DNA of 64,000 nucleotides from Sipunculus nudus (Eukaryota > Annelida > Sipuncula > Golfingiida > Sipunculidae), in contig CM049322.1 in the NCBI GenBank assembly GCA_026874595.1, positions 33,500,340 through 33,564,339 on the forward strand. Direction: 5' to 3'. Position numbers and translations under genes: made by a program. Numbering within the stretch: position 1 is the stretch's first letter; each line of letters opens with the position of its first letter. The notes below the pieces were generated by a model that did no database searches, had not been told where the DNA came from, and saw only the letters and a program-made list of their open reading frames with translations. This document shows positions 13,850 to 23,700 of the stretch, in pieces.

Positions 13850-14787
13850 CTTGTAAATTTGTTATCTTCCTGGAGACCTTGATACATAATATTTGATTTT
13901 GTTGAAACAAAGATAGCGAACGTGAGATGCTGAATGCTTGGGAAGTTTCGTGTTATAGTTAAGCTTTGATTTTCATGAAGGTAAATATCTAGAAATACTA
14001 TATATTATAAAAGTACACCTTTCTTTTAATGATATTTATCAGGTACTGTATTCAGTTTCATAGGACAGCCATTTCAACGATAAATATAAATCTGCATTCC
14101 AATGAATGCCAGCTAGCTCCGTCATGTAGGCGGGAGGGTTCCTATATTGTTGGATTCCGTGTTTGCATTCACTTATTCGGCCAATATTTCCAGGTTCATT
14201 CGTTCTAACTGGTTCTTCATTGGCCCATTTCCGAAATTCTCTGAAAATTCTTGAAATTCCGTTCATGCTTGCGTGAATTATGCTTTGATTTTGTTGGCCA
14301 TATACATCATGTCAAGGAATGGAGTAAAATTTTATAGTTTCTAGGCAAACATACAAACATGTACACAGACACACACAAGAACGGGGATGAACGCATACCC
14401 TTCTGGCCGAGACATGTATATGATGTTAATGTATAATTACATCGGTAATTATATAATTTTAGATACCGGGACAACAAAGAAAACGCAAGCCTCCCGTCTT
14501 CATCGGTGACAGCTGATACTCAAAAGCCATGCGGTAAAGAGCCTGTTCCCCATGGCAGCCCAGTAGTAAAGGTCAAGGCCGCTGAAGGTCATGAACTCCA
14601 GTATGCTGATCTAGATTTCCCGACATCTATTGATGAACAAAAATCCCGAGAGGAGGCGCTGAGGCGGAAAGAGGAAGATAAAACAAATTATGCAGAAATC
14701 TGCGCAACGCAAAAGTCGTCCAACAGTGACGCAGGGCCACCTGCTGGCGACAAAGAAGATAAACCGTATGAAGATATGTGGGTGTGA
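3580..14787 (+). CDS. Gene A: SUEL-like/CUB-like single-pass receptor with ITIM and ITSM tail (5 exons, 483 aa)
   Basis: Exons join(3580..3637, 8095..8700, 9026..9406, 11657..11738, 14463..14787); every junction is GT/AG and the joined frame is open to TGA at 14785-14787. Seen: signal peptide 1-19; a Cys-rich domain about 30-110 whose C-terminal half (IIETLNRECYNKSMCKV to ELTVFEC) matches the SUEL/galactose-binding lectin pattern; a CUB-like domain about 118-220 (C118, ASLNYP, C149, C168, C184, GGFLATY); a Ser/Thr-rich stalk 222-348; a membrane helix about 354-375; tail 376-483. Seven N-glycosylation sequons lie in the folded ectodomain. The tail has ITIM L421-Q-Y423-A-D-L426, ITSM-type T450-N-Y452-A-E-I455 and C-terminal Y478-E-D-M481. 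Known: ITIM and ITSM motifs bind SH2 domains of SHP phosphatases or SAP-type adaptors. Inferred: a plasma-membrane recognition receptor with inhibitory or switch signalling. The ligand is unknown; the lectin-like half lacks a clear YGR sugar motif. Confidence 0.8.
3790..3990 (+). mobile_element. Dispersed repeat family 1, copy 1
   Basis: It shares the ordered landmarks tcatgacatgttcaggacat, ttcgggaa, gatccggatccaggaa, gaatattcagaaatat, a gatgaataagtg stretch and ttagaatgcagattt with five other copies in the window. No coding capacity is seen; it is probably a non-autonomous element. Confidence 0.65.
4480..4580. repeat. GAGTCCAAGTCC-type degenerate repeat
   Basis: Recurrent gagtctaagtcc, cacgtccaactccgagtg and cccgagtccaat phrases resemble those at 38815-39100. 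It is a low-complexity dispersed repeat, not a gene. Confidence 0.45.
5671..5734. repeat. (TA)n microsatellite
   Basis: TA dinucleotide array with one GTATATA interruption, following a poly-C tract. Confidence 0.9.
7018..7083. repeat. (TA)n microsatellite
   Basis: Uninterrupted AT dinucleotide run of about 65 bp within gene A intron 1. Confidence 0.9.
7850..7998. repeat. Dispersed repeat with 'cctgagaaccatacctttt' end
   Basis: It ends with gtacctgagaaccatacctt, a T-run and ggcctaat, and contains cccgcccgcccac. The same end and a cgggcgggcg counterpart occur at 32580-32815. It is probably a short non-autonomous element just upstream of gene A exon 2. Confidence 0.4.
8095..8700 (+). CDS. Gene A exon 2: SUEL-like plus CUB-like ectodomain
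   Basis: A symmetrical phase 1-1 exon of 606 bp, flanked by tttgcag and gtaagt. It encodes residues 20-221 and carries all eleven ectodomain cysteines. Cysteines 1-7 belong to the lectin-like part and 8-11 to the CUB-like part. Gene C has the corresponding exon with the same cysteine order plus one extra. The frame stays open past the donor for six codons (GKSITV, then TAA), so intron retention would give a secreted form. Confidence 0.85.
8722..8771. repeat. (TA)n microsatellite in gene A intron 2
   Basis: A TA array begins about 20 bp after the exon 2 donor and is followed by a GACAGACAGA-rich stretch. A second array lies at about 8887-8938. Confidence 0.9.
8887..8938. repeat. (TA)n microsatellite
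   Basis: TA array interrupted by AAATA, within gene A intron 2. Confidence 0.85.
9026..9406 (+). CDS. Gene A exon 3: Ser/Thr-rich stalk
   Basis: A symmetrical phase 1-1 exon of 381 bp after acceptor ggattacag, ending at G|gtaata. The product (residues 222-348) is mucin-like, dense in Ser and Thr with few hydrophobics and no cysteine. It probably forms an O-glycosylated spacer between the CUB-like domain and the membrane. The frame continues open beyond the donor to a stop ending at 9495. Confidence 0.8.
10556..10612. repeat. (CA)n-(TG)n perfect palindrome
   Basis: A run of CA repeats meets a run of TG repeats at acacatgtgtg. It forms a nearly perfect inverted repeat of about 57 bp that could extrude as a cruciform. 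Confidence 0.9.
11025..11195 (+). repeat. Dispersed repeat family 2, copy 1
   Basis: Landmarks are a poly-G tract, catccaccgcaacctgtttt, aagggtgtcggcctggat, a poly-C tract and cctgggtccgcccctggtg. Related copies lie at 34560-34680 and 45500-45620. Confidence 0.55.
11657..11738 (+). CDS. Gene A exon 4: transmembrane helix
   Basis: An 82-bp exon after acceptor cttgcag, ending at donor AG|gtaagt. It enters in phase 1 and leaves in phase 2. It encodes GARHGLAIGIP followed by an uninterrupted Val/Leu/Ile stretch to FMR. Length, phases and the R-H/Y-G-L motif before the helix recur in genes B and C. Confidence 0.85.
12313..12365. repeat. (TA)n microsatellite in gene A intron 4
   Basis: TA array of about 50 bp; a second TA array follows at about 12491-12541. 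Confidence 0.9.
12491..12541. repeat. (TA)n microsatellite
   Basis: TA array of about 50 bp followed by an ATT trinucleotide run. Confidence 0.9.
13768..13847. repeat. Compound (CA)n(TA)n microsatellite
   Basis: CA repeats pass directly into TA repeats within gene A intron 4. Confidence 0.9.
14080..14290 (-). mobile_element. Dispersed repeat family 1, copy 2 (reverse)
   Basis: Reverse orientation of the landmarks: aatctgcattccaatgaatg, tgcattcacttattcggcc, ccaggttcattcg, cccatttccgaaattctctg, gttcatgcttgcg. It lies just upstream of the gene A tail exon. Confidence 0.65.
14463..14787 (+). CDS. Gene A exon 5: cytoplasmic tail with ITIM, ITSM-type and YxxM motifs
   Basis: The acceptor is aattttag and the split codon AG|A gives Arg. 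The 108-residue tail ends at TGA 14785-14787. The segment HELQYADLDF, then a charged EEALRRKEEDK linker, then TNYAEI aligns with gene C (HELQYAELDF, KDALKRKEEE, TEYSTV). The last residues, P-Y-E-D-M-W-V, contain a YxxM pattern known to bind PI3-kinase p85 SH2 domains. Gene C has no YxxM. Confidence 0.85.
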
Positions 14788-14789
14788 AG

Positions 14790-17330
14790 AGCCAGGAAAC
14801 GGAAGTGACGTACATCATGACGTAGATCACTCCTCGCCGAACCATGCTCATAAGCAAATGTGCCGTTTAGGAATTTTGGGTAAATAATTCAGTCCTCAAC
14901 AGTGCTTTGAGGCCTTTAAATCCCTCAATATGGCATAGATATACATGTAATAACAGTTAAAAGAATAGATATAGGCCTGTAAAATATGTTAGATCTGAAA
15001 AACTTCAAAAATGCAAAAGCCTTGTCGCGACAAATACATTCAAACTACTGATGTCATGGCGTCTGCGTGCGGTCCTCTCGGACCAAAACACGCAATAACT
15101 GCAGAAACACTAATCTCTAGTTGCCAAAATGTTGCAGTACGGTACTATAATATAAAATGATACTTCCACAAATGCTCCCATTTTATGAGAATACGAACGT
15201 ATCGTTATAATAGTGGCATCTAACTCAAAATGGGCAGACGAAGAAACAGTCGACCCATCACTGGTCATAAGACGTATCATCATCGAAGGTCATAAGTTCT
15301 TATTTATTCACATGACTTGGGGGAGGTGGGGGTAATCCTGAAAGGGAGCAGTGAATAGTTTGACTTGCTCTTGTAGGCTTTAGCCATTATGCCAGGTGGC
15401 CTTAAAAACCCCGTTGATAGATTTTATGTATGTTTAGCATAATTTTAATTAAAATTGACAATATCAGTCAAATATTTTAATATGTGGCCAATCCAAGGCA
15501 TGTTGTCCAAATGCTTGGACTGCACGAAAATGAGATACACAAGTCGTGATTTTCTTAGCCTTGTTTGACTGCAGAAACAGCAAACATCAAGGTTAAAAAG
15601 TTTAATATCAGAACTTGTTTTTAAAGTTGCACAAAAGAATCCCACACGTGACGTTTCTAGATGCTTTATAGGGAAAAAAATAAAGCCCCGCTCCCTTAAA
15701 AACGGCTAGCGAGAAGGGAGGATGTGAATTAACATCACCTTACACAAGGCTGCTTCTAATGAGACACCACTGCCATCGACTGTTCATAGGGATCACTTCT
15801 CCGACTAATAGTTAATGTAGTGTGCCTTATAGCTAAATAATTTCAAATAATTTGACAAAAACGACCTTCGGTTTAAGTACTCACTGTTTCAGTTTTATCA
15901 GGGTGGGTAAAATATGCTTATTTCCTTTATGACAGAATCCCTGCAGTGTCATATGTAGTCTCGTCAAGGCTTGCCGGGAATGGTCATTATCAGCAGTTCC
16001 TTTAGAAATGTTTAGTGATTAGGTCTGTGGCTTGCACTAGAATGAGCTAGATTGTCATGACAAATATCTAAGATGCAAATTTTAGCAAGAATAACACATG
16101 TTAATCACTGCGGTCATTTAACTTAAAGTTGCATTTATAGAGTCTTTATTATTGAATCAAATTATCATTATTATTATATATAAAGAAGAACCCCCGTACT
16201 AAGAGTTTTCTTGTACCGTCACGTGATATCGAATATTTTTTTAGTTGTTATAATGACACATAAAGAGCTTATTATCAATGATCACTCGTCCAAATTATCG
16301 CTTGTGGGTAAACAATCATGTAATGTACAAATATTATTTATAATTATTATAATTCGTGAGCACATAACTGCAATGTATTTTCATTAATATTTAATATATA
16401 TAACCATATTATCTTAGTCTATATCTAAAGCATGGTATGATTTTCTGGTAGCACTTGATGGGTGACAAGCTGTTGTGTTTATAGAATAAATATTACAGTA
16501 CTTATCCAAAACATTAATTTTAAGTTATTTCTTTATATTTTACAAGGATGTAGACCTACACTGTATTGAATTATATTGAGCTTTCGTATATTAAAAGTTG
16601 GATCAGCAAGTTAGTATAATGAGATATAATAGTCGTATATTTATTTGAATGGTACACATAAATTTGCTTGTTTAAGCTTGAGTGTAAATACAGTGTTGAA
16701 ATTAGAATTCAATATGTAGTACTAGTGTAGTAGTCACTATGACACCGTACTTTGTTGACAAGTTCCATCGAGTTCTTCCAAGATTATGTAAAATCACAAA
16801 CATATTATGTCACATGCCGGTCCAATTTATAAATGATATAACTATTCGACAATATTGTATTTTTGTATGAGTCGTACAACCATTAAAGGGTAAATCTGAA
16901 CTAGGAGAGACACTCTTAACTTGATAGTTGAGGATGGTTGTTAAGTCACTTATTATTTCCATCAACCTATATATAATATATAATATATAATATATAATAT
17001 CATATATAACATTATTTAATAATTATTTAAAATAAAAATCTTTGTTAGTTTTGAAATAAAAATGCATAACTATAAAGATCATGTGAAATGTTGTACATTT
17101 TGTATTCATTTCAGGTTTAAGTTTTTGTCTGAAGGGTTAACCACAGACGTTGCCCATACATAAACTAATGAAGCTGAATTTTTTAGATCCATGATGTTGG
17201 CATTATGCATCCCCTGTTGATTATCCTTAGCTCACAATTTCCATTTTAAAAAAATACAAGCAGGACTTCCTCTGCCGTCATTTATGCCCACACAATCCCC
17301 TTGTCCTTAAATATGCCCAACTAACTTATA
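14790..17330 (+). other. Gene A 3' UTR and intergenic region
   Basis: No coding exon is recognised. Candidate AATAAA signals lie at 15679-15684 and 16485-16490, neither decisive. The region is AT-rich, with a tataatatataatatataata stretch near 16970-17000. Confidence 0.5.
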
Positions 17331-17389
17331 GAAGTGAAGAGACGTCGCATCTGTCAGCATCTGGCCGCCGAGGTGTTCCTCTCAGTTAA

Positions 17390-20300
17390 ACCTCACTACC
17401 ACACAGCCTTCTGTTCCTCTCATGTGACACTCGCCACCAGATCGCCTTCTGTTCCTCTCCTTTCAGACGCACTATCAGACCGAAACCTCTTCCTCTCCTA
17501 TATGACTGTACCAAACCGTCACCTGCTCCACTCCTGTTTGAATGTACCAGACCGCCACCTCCTCCGCTCCTGTTTGAATGTACCAGAACGCCTGTTCCTC
17601 CGCTCCTGTTTGAATGTACTAGACCGCCACCTCCTACGCTCCTGTTTGAATGTACCAGACCGCCACCTCCTTCTCCCCTGTTTGAATGTCCCAGACCGCC
17701 ACCTCCTCCGCTCCTGTTTAAATGTACCAGGCCGTCACCTCCTTCTCTCCTGTTTGAATGTCCCAGACCGCCACCTCCTCCGCTAGTGTTTGAAAGTACC
17801 TGACCTCACCTGCTCCACTCCCATTTGAATGTACCAGACCGCCACCTGCTCCTCCCCTGTTTAAATGTACCAGGCCGTCACCTCCTTCTCTCCTGTTTGA
17901 ATGTCCCAGACCGCCACCTCCTCCGCTAGTGTTTGAAAGTACCTGACCTCACCTGCTCCACTCCCATTTGAATGTACCAGACCGCCACCTCCTCCGCTCC
18001 TGTTTAAATGTACCAGGCCGTCACCTCCTTCTCTCCTGTTTGAATGTACCAGACCACCACCTGCTCCTCTCCTGTTTCAATGTACCAAACCGCCACCTGC
18101 TCCTCTCCTGTTTGAATGTACTAGACCGCCACATCCTTTTCTCCTGTTTCAATATACCAAACCGCTACCTCCTCCTCTCCTATTTCAATGTACCAAACCG
18201 CTACCTGCTCCTCTACTGTTTGAATGTACCAGACCGCCACCTGCTCCTCTCCTGTTTGAATGAACCAGACCGCCACCTGCTCCTCTCCTGTTTCAATATA
18301 CCAAACCGCTACCTGCTCCTCTCCTGTTTGAATGTACCAGACCGCCACCTGCTCCTCTCCTGTTTGAATGTACCAGACCGACACCTGCTCCTCTCCTGTT
18401 TGAATGTACCAGACCGCCACCTCCTTCTCTCCTGTTTGAATGTCCCAGACCACCAACTCCTCCGCTAGTGTTTGAAAGTACCTGACCTCACCTGCTCCAC
18501 TCCCATTTGAATGTACCAGACCGCCACCTCCTCCGCTCCTGTTTAAATGTACCAGGCCGTCACCTCCTTCTCTCCTGTTTGAATGTACCAGACCACCACC
18601 TGCTCCTCTCCTGTTTCAATGTACCAAACCGCCACCTGCTCCTCTCCTGTTTGAATGTACTAGACCGCCACATCCTTTTCTCCTGTTTCAATATACCAAA
18701 CCGCTACCTCCTCCTCTCCTATTTCAATGTACCAAACCGCTACCTGCTCCTCTACTGTTTGAATGTACCAGACCGCCACCTGCTCCTCTCCTGTTTGAAT
18801 GAACCAGACCGCCACCTGCTCCTCTCCTGTTTGAATGTACCAAACCACCACCTGCTCCTCTCCTGTTTCCATGTACCAAACCGCCACCTGCTCCTCTCCT
18901 GTTTGAATGTACCAAACCACCACCTGCTCCTCTCCTGTTTCAATGTACCAAACCGCCACCTGCTCCTCTCCTGTTTGAATGTACTAGACCGCCACATCCT
19001 TTTCTCCTGTTTCAATATACCAAACCGCTACCTCCTCCTCTCCTGTTTCAATGTACCAAACCGCTACCTGCTCCTCTCCTGTTTGAATGTACTAGACCGC
19101 CACATCCTTTTCTCCTGTTTCAATATACCAAACCGCTACCTCCTCCTCTCCTGTTTCAATGTACCAAACCGCTACCTCCTCCTCTCCTGTTTCAATGTAC
19201 CAAACCGCCACCTGCTCCTCTCCTGTCTGAATGTACTAGACCGCCACATCCTTTTCTCCTGTTTCAATATACCAAACCGCTACCTCCTCCTCTCCTATTT
19301 CAATGTACCAAACCGCTACCTGCTCCTCTACTGTTTGAATGTACCAGACCGCCACCTGCTCCTCTCCTGTTTGAATGAACCAGACCGCCACCTGCTCCTC
19401 TCCTGTTTGAATGTACCAGACCACCACCTGCTCCTCTCCTGTTTCAATGTACCAAACCGCCACCTGCTCCTCTCCTGTTTGAATGTACTAGACCGCCACA
19501 TCCTTTTCTCCTGTTTCAATATACCAAACCGCTACCTCCTCCTCTCCTGTTTCAATGTACCAAACCGCCACCTGCTCCTCTCCTGTTTGAATGAACCAGA
19601 CCGCCACCTGCTCCACTCCTGTTTCAATGTACCAAACCGCTACCTGCTCCTCTACTGTTTGAATGTACCAGACCGCCACCTGCTCCTCTCCTGTTTGAAT
19701 GAACCAGACCGCCACCTGCTCCTCTCCTGTTTGAATGTACCAGACCACCACCTGCTCCTCTCCTGTTTCAATGTACCAAACCGCCACCTGCTCCTCTCCT
19801 GTTTGAATGTACTAGACCGCCACATCCTTTTCTCCTGTTTCAATATACCAAACCGCTACCTCCTCCTCTCCTATTTCAATGTACCAAACCGCTACCTGCT
19901 CCTCTACTGTTTGAATGTACCAGACCGCCACCTGCTCCTCTCCTGTTTGAATGAATTAGACCGCCACCTGCTCCTCTCCTGTTTCAATGTACCAAACCGC
20001 CACCTGCTCCTCTCCTGTTTGAATGTACTAGACCGCCTCATCCTTTTCTCCTGTTTCAATATACCAAACCGCTACCTCCTCCTCTCCTATTTCAATGTAC
20101 CAAACCGCTACCTGCTCCTCTACTGTTTGAATGTACCAGACCGCCACCTGCTCCTCTCCTGTTTGAATGAACCAGACCGCCACCTGCTCCTCTCCTGTTT
20201 CAATGTACCAAACCGCCACCTGCTCCTCTCCTGTTTGAATGTACTAGACCGCCACATCCTTTTCTCCTGTTTCAATATACCAAACCGCTACCTCCTCCTC

Positions 20301-20700
20301 TCCTATTTCAATGTACCAAACCGCTACCTGCTCCTCTCCTATTTCAATGTACCAAACCGCTACCTGCTCCTCTCCTGTTTGAATGAACCAGACCGCCACC
20401 TGCTCCGCTCCTGTTTGAATGTACTAGACCGCCACCTCCTTCTTTCCTGTTTGAATGTAACATACCGCCACCTGCTCCTCTCCTGTTTCAATGTGCCAAA
20501 CCACAACCTGCTCCTCTCCTGTTTGAATGTACTAGACCGCCACATCCTTTTCTCCTGTTTCAATATACCAAACCGCTACCTCCTCCTCTCCTATTTCAAT
20601 GTACCAAACCGCTACCTGCTCCTCTCCTGTTTGAATGAACCAGACCGCCACCTGCTCCTCTCCTGTTTGAAAATACCAGACCGCCACCTGCTCCGCTCCT
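17390..20700. repeat. 36-bp minisatellite (array part 1)
   Basis: Tandem 36-bp monomers (first bases tcctgtttgaatgtaccaga) run head to tail with point variants. The left edge decays gradually (17390-17520). A block of about 539 bp is repeated: the stretch starting near 17968 restarts near 18507 with a near-identical order of variants. Because 36 is a multiple of 3, long ORFs appear on both strands, including a 767-codon one at 18507-20810 on the + strand and many WYIQTGEEQVAV-type ones on the - strand. I treat these as by-products of the repeat. Confidence 0.95.
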
Positions 20701-23700
20701 GTGAGATTGTACAAGACACCTGCTCCTCTCCTGTATCACTCAGTGCCAGACCGCCATCTGCTTCTCTCTTGTTTGACTGTGTCAAACCGCCACCTATTCT
20801 TCTAATGTGAGATTGCACAAGACACCTGTTCCTCTCATGACCGCCATCTGCTAATCTCCTGTTTCACTTTGCCACCGGCACCTACTCCTCTATTGTGAGA
20901 TTGTTCAAGACACCTACTCCTCTCCTTCGTCACTCAGTACCAGACCGCCATCTGTTACTCTCCTGTTTGACTGTGCCAAACGCAAACTAGTCCTCTCCTG
21001 TGAGATTGTACACGACACCTGCTCCTCTCCTGTGTCACTCAGTACCAGACCACCATCTGCTACTCTCCTGTTTGACTGTGCTAAACAGCCACCTACTCCT
21101 CTACTGTGAGACTGTACAAGACACCCGCTCCTCTCCTGCGTCACTCAGTACCAGACTGCCGTCTGTTACTCTCCTGTTTGACTGTGCCAAACCGCCAACT
21201 ACTCCTCTACTGTGAGACTGTACAAGACACCCGCTCCTCTCCTGTGTCACTCAGTACCAGACTGCCATCTGTTACTCTCCTGTTTGACTGTGCCAAACGC
21301 CAACTACTCCTCTCCTGTGAGACTGTACAAGACACCTGCTCCTCTCCTGCGTCACTCAGTACCAGACTGCCGTCTGTTACTCTCCTGTTTGACTGTGCCA
21401 AACCGCCAACTACTCCTCTACTGTGAGACTGTACAAGACACCCGCTCCTCTCCTGTGTCACTCAGTACCAGACCACCATCTGTTACTCTCCTGTTTGACT
21501 GTGCCAAACGCCAACTAGTCCTCTCCTGTGAGATTGTACACGACACCTGCTCCTCTCCTGTGTCACTCAGTACCAGACCACCATCTGTTACTCTCCTGTT
21601 TGACTGTGCCAAACGCCAACTAGTCCTCTCCTGTGAGATTGTACAAGACACCCGCTCCTCTCCTGTGTCACTCAGTACCAGACTGCCATCTGTTACTCTC
21701 CTGTTTGACTGTGCCAAACCGCCACCTACTCCTCTACTGTGAGACTGTACAAGACACCCGCTCCTCTCCTGTGTCACTCAGTACCAGACTGCCATCTGTT
21801 ACTCTCCTGTTTGACTGTGCCAAACGCCAACTAGTCCTCTCCTGTGAGATTGTACACGACACCTGCTCCTCTCCTGTGTCACTCAGTACCAGACCACCAT
21901 CTGTTACTCTCCTGTTTGACTGTGCCAAACGCCAACTAGTCCTCTCCTGTGAGATTGTACACGACACCTGCTCCTCTCCTGTGTCACTCAGTACCAGACC
22001 ACCATCTGTTACTCTCCTGTTTGACTGTGCCAAACGCCAACTAGTCCTCTCCTGTGAGATTGTACACAACACCCGCTCCTCTCCTGTGTCACTCAGTACC
22101 AGACTGCCATCTGTTACTCTCCTGTTTGACTGTGCCAAACCGCCACCTACTCCTCTACTGTGAGACTGTACAAGACACCCGCTCCTCTCCTGTGTCACTC
22201 AGTACCAGACTGCCATCTGTTACTCTCCTGTTTGACTGTGCCAAACGCCAACTAGTCCTCTCCTGTGAGATTGTACACGACACCTGCTCCTCTCCTGTGT
22301 CACTCAGTACCAGATCACCATCTGTTACTCTCCTGTTTGACTGTGCCAAACGCCAACTAGTCCTCTCCTGTGAGATTGTACAAGACACCCGCTCCTCTCC
22401 TGTGTCACTCAGTACCAGACTGCCATCCGTACTCTCCTGTTTGACTGTGCCAAACGCCAACTAGTCCTCTCCTGTGAGATTGTTCAAGACACCTGCTCCT
22501 CTCCTGCGTCACTCAGTACCAGACCGCCATCTGTTACTCTCCTGTTTGACTGTGCCAAACCGCCATCTACTCCTCTACTGTGAGACTGTACAAGACACCC
22601 GCTCCTCTCCTGTGTCACTCAGTACCAGACTGCCATCTGTTACTCTCCTGTTTGACTGTGCCAAACGCCAACTAGTCCTCTCCTGTGAGATTGTACACGA
22701 CACCTGCTCCTCTCCTGTGTCACTCAGTACCAGACCACCATCTGTTACTCTCCTGTTTGACTGTGCCAAACGCCAACTAGTCCTCTATTGTGAGATTGTT
22801 CAAGACACCTGCTCCTCTCCTGCGTCACTCAGTACCAGACCGCCATCTGTTACTCTCCTGTTTGACTGTGCCAAACGCCAACTAGTCCTCTCCTGTGAGA
22901 CTGTACACGACACCTGCTCCTCTCCTGCGTCACTCAGTACCAGACCGCCATCTGTTACTCTCCTGTTTGACTGTGCTAAACAGCCACCTACTCCTCTACT
23001 GTGAGACTGTACAAGACACCCGCTCCTCTCCTGTGTCACTCAGTACCAGACCGCCATCTGTTACTCTCCTGTTTGACTGTGCCAAACGCCAACTAGTCCT
23101 CTCCTGTGAGACTGTACACGACACCTGCTCCTCTCCTGTGTCACTCAGTACCAGACCGCCATCTGTTACTCTCCTGTTTGACTGTGCTAAACAGCCACCT
23201 ACTCCTCTACTGTGAGATTGTACAAGACACCTGCTCCTCTCCTGTGTCACTGAGTGCCAGACCGCCATCTGCTACTCTCCTGTTTGACTGTGCTAAACAG
23301 CCACCTATTCCTCTACTGTGAGATTGTACAAGACACCTGCTCCTCTCCTGTGTCACTGAGTACCAGACCACCATCTGCTACTCTCCTGTTTGACTGTGCT
23401 AAACAGCCACCTACTCCTCTACTGTGAGACTGTACACGACACCTGCTCCTCTCCTGTTTCACTGAGTGCCAGACCGCCATCTGCTACTCTCCTGTTTGAC
23501 TGTGTCAAACCGCCACCTATTCTTCTAATGTGAGATTGTACAAGACACCTGTTCCTCTCATGACCACCATCTGCCACTCTCCTGTTTGACTGTGCTAAAC
23601 AGCCACCTACTCCCCTACTGTGAGATTGTACAAGACACCTGCTCCTCTCCTGTGTCACTGAGTGCCAGACCGCCATCTGCTACTCTCCTGTTTGACTGTG

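Noticed and set aside
18507-20810. 767-codon ORF with CLNVPDRHLLLS-type repeats
   Set aside because: It lies wholly in the 36-bp minisatellite; a period divisible by 3 leaves frames open on both strands, and there is no start context, splice partner or domain.
18121-20818. Minus-strand ORFs with WYIQTGEEQVAV repeats
   Set aside because: Antisense shadows of the same 36-bp array.
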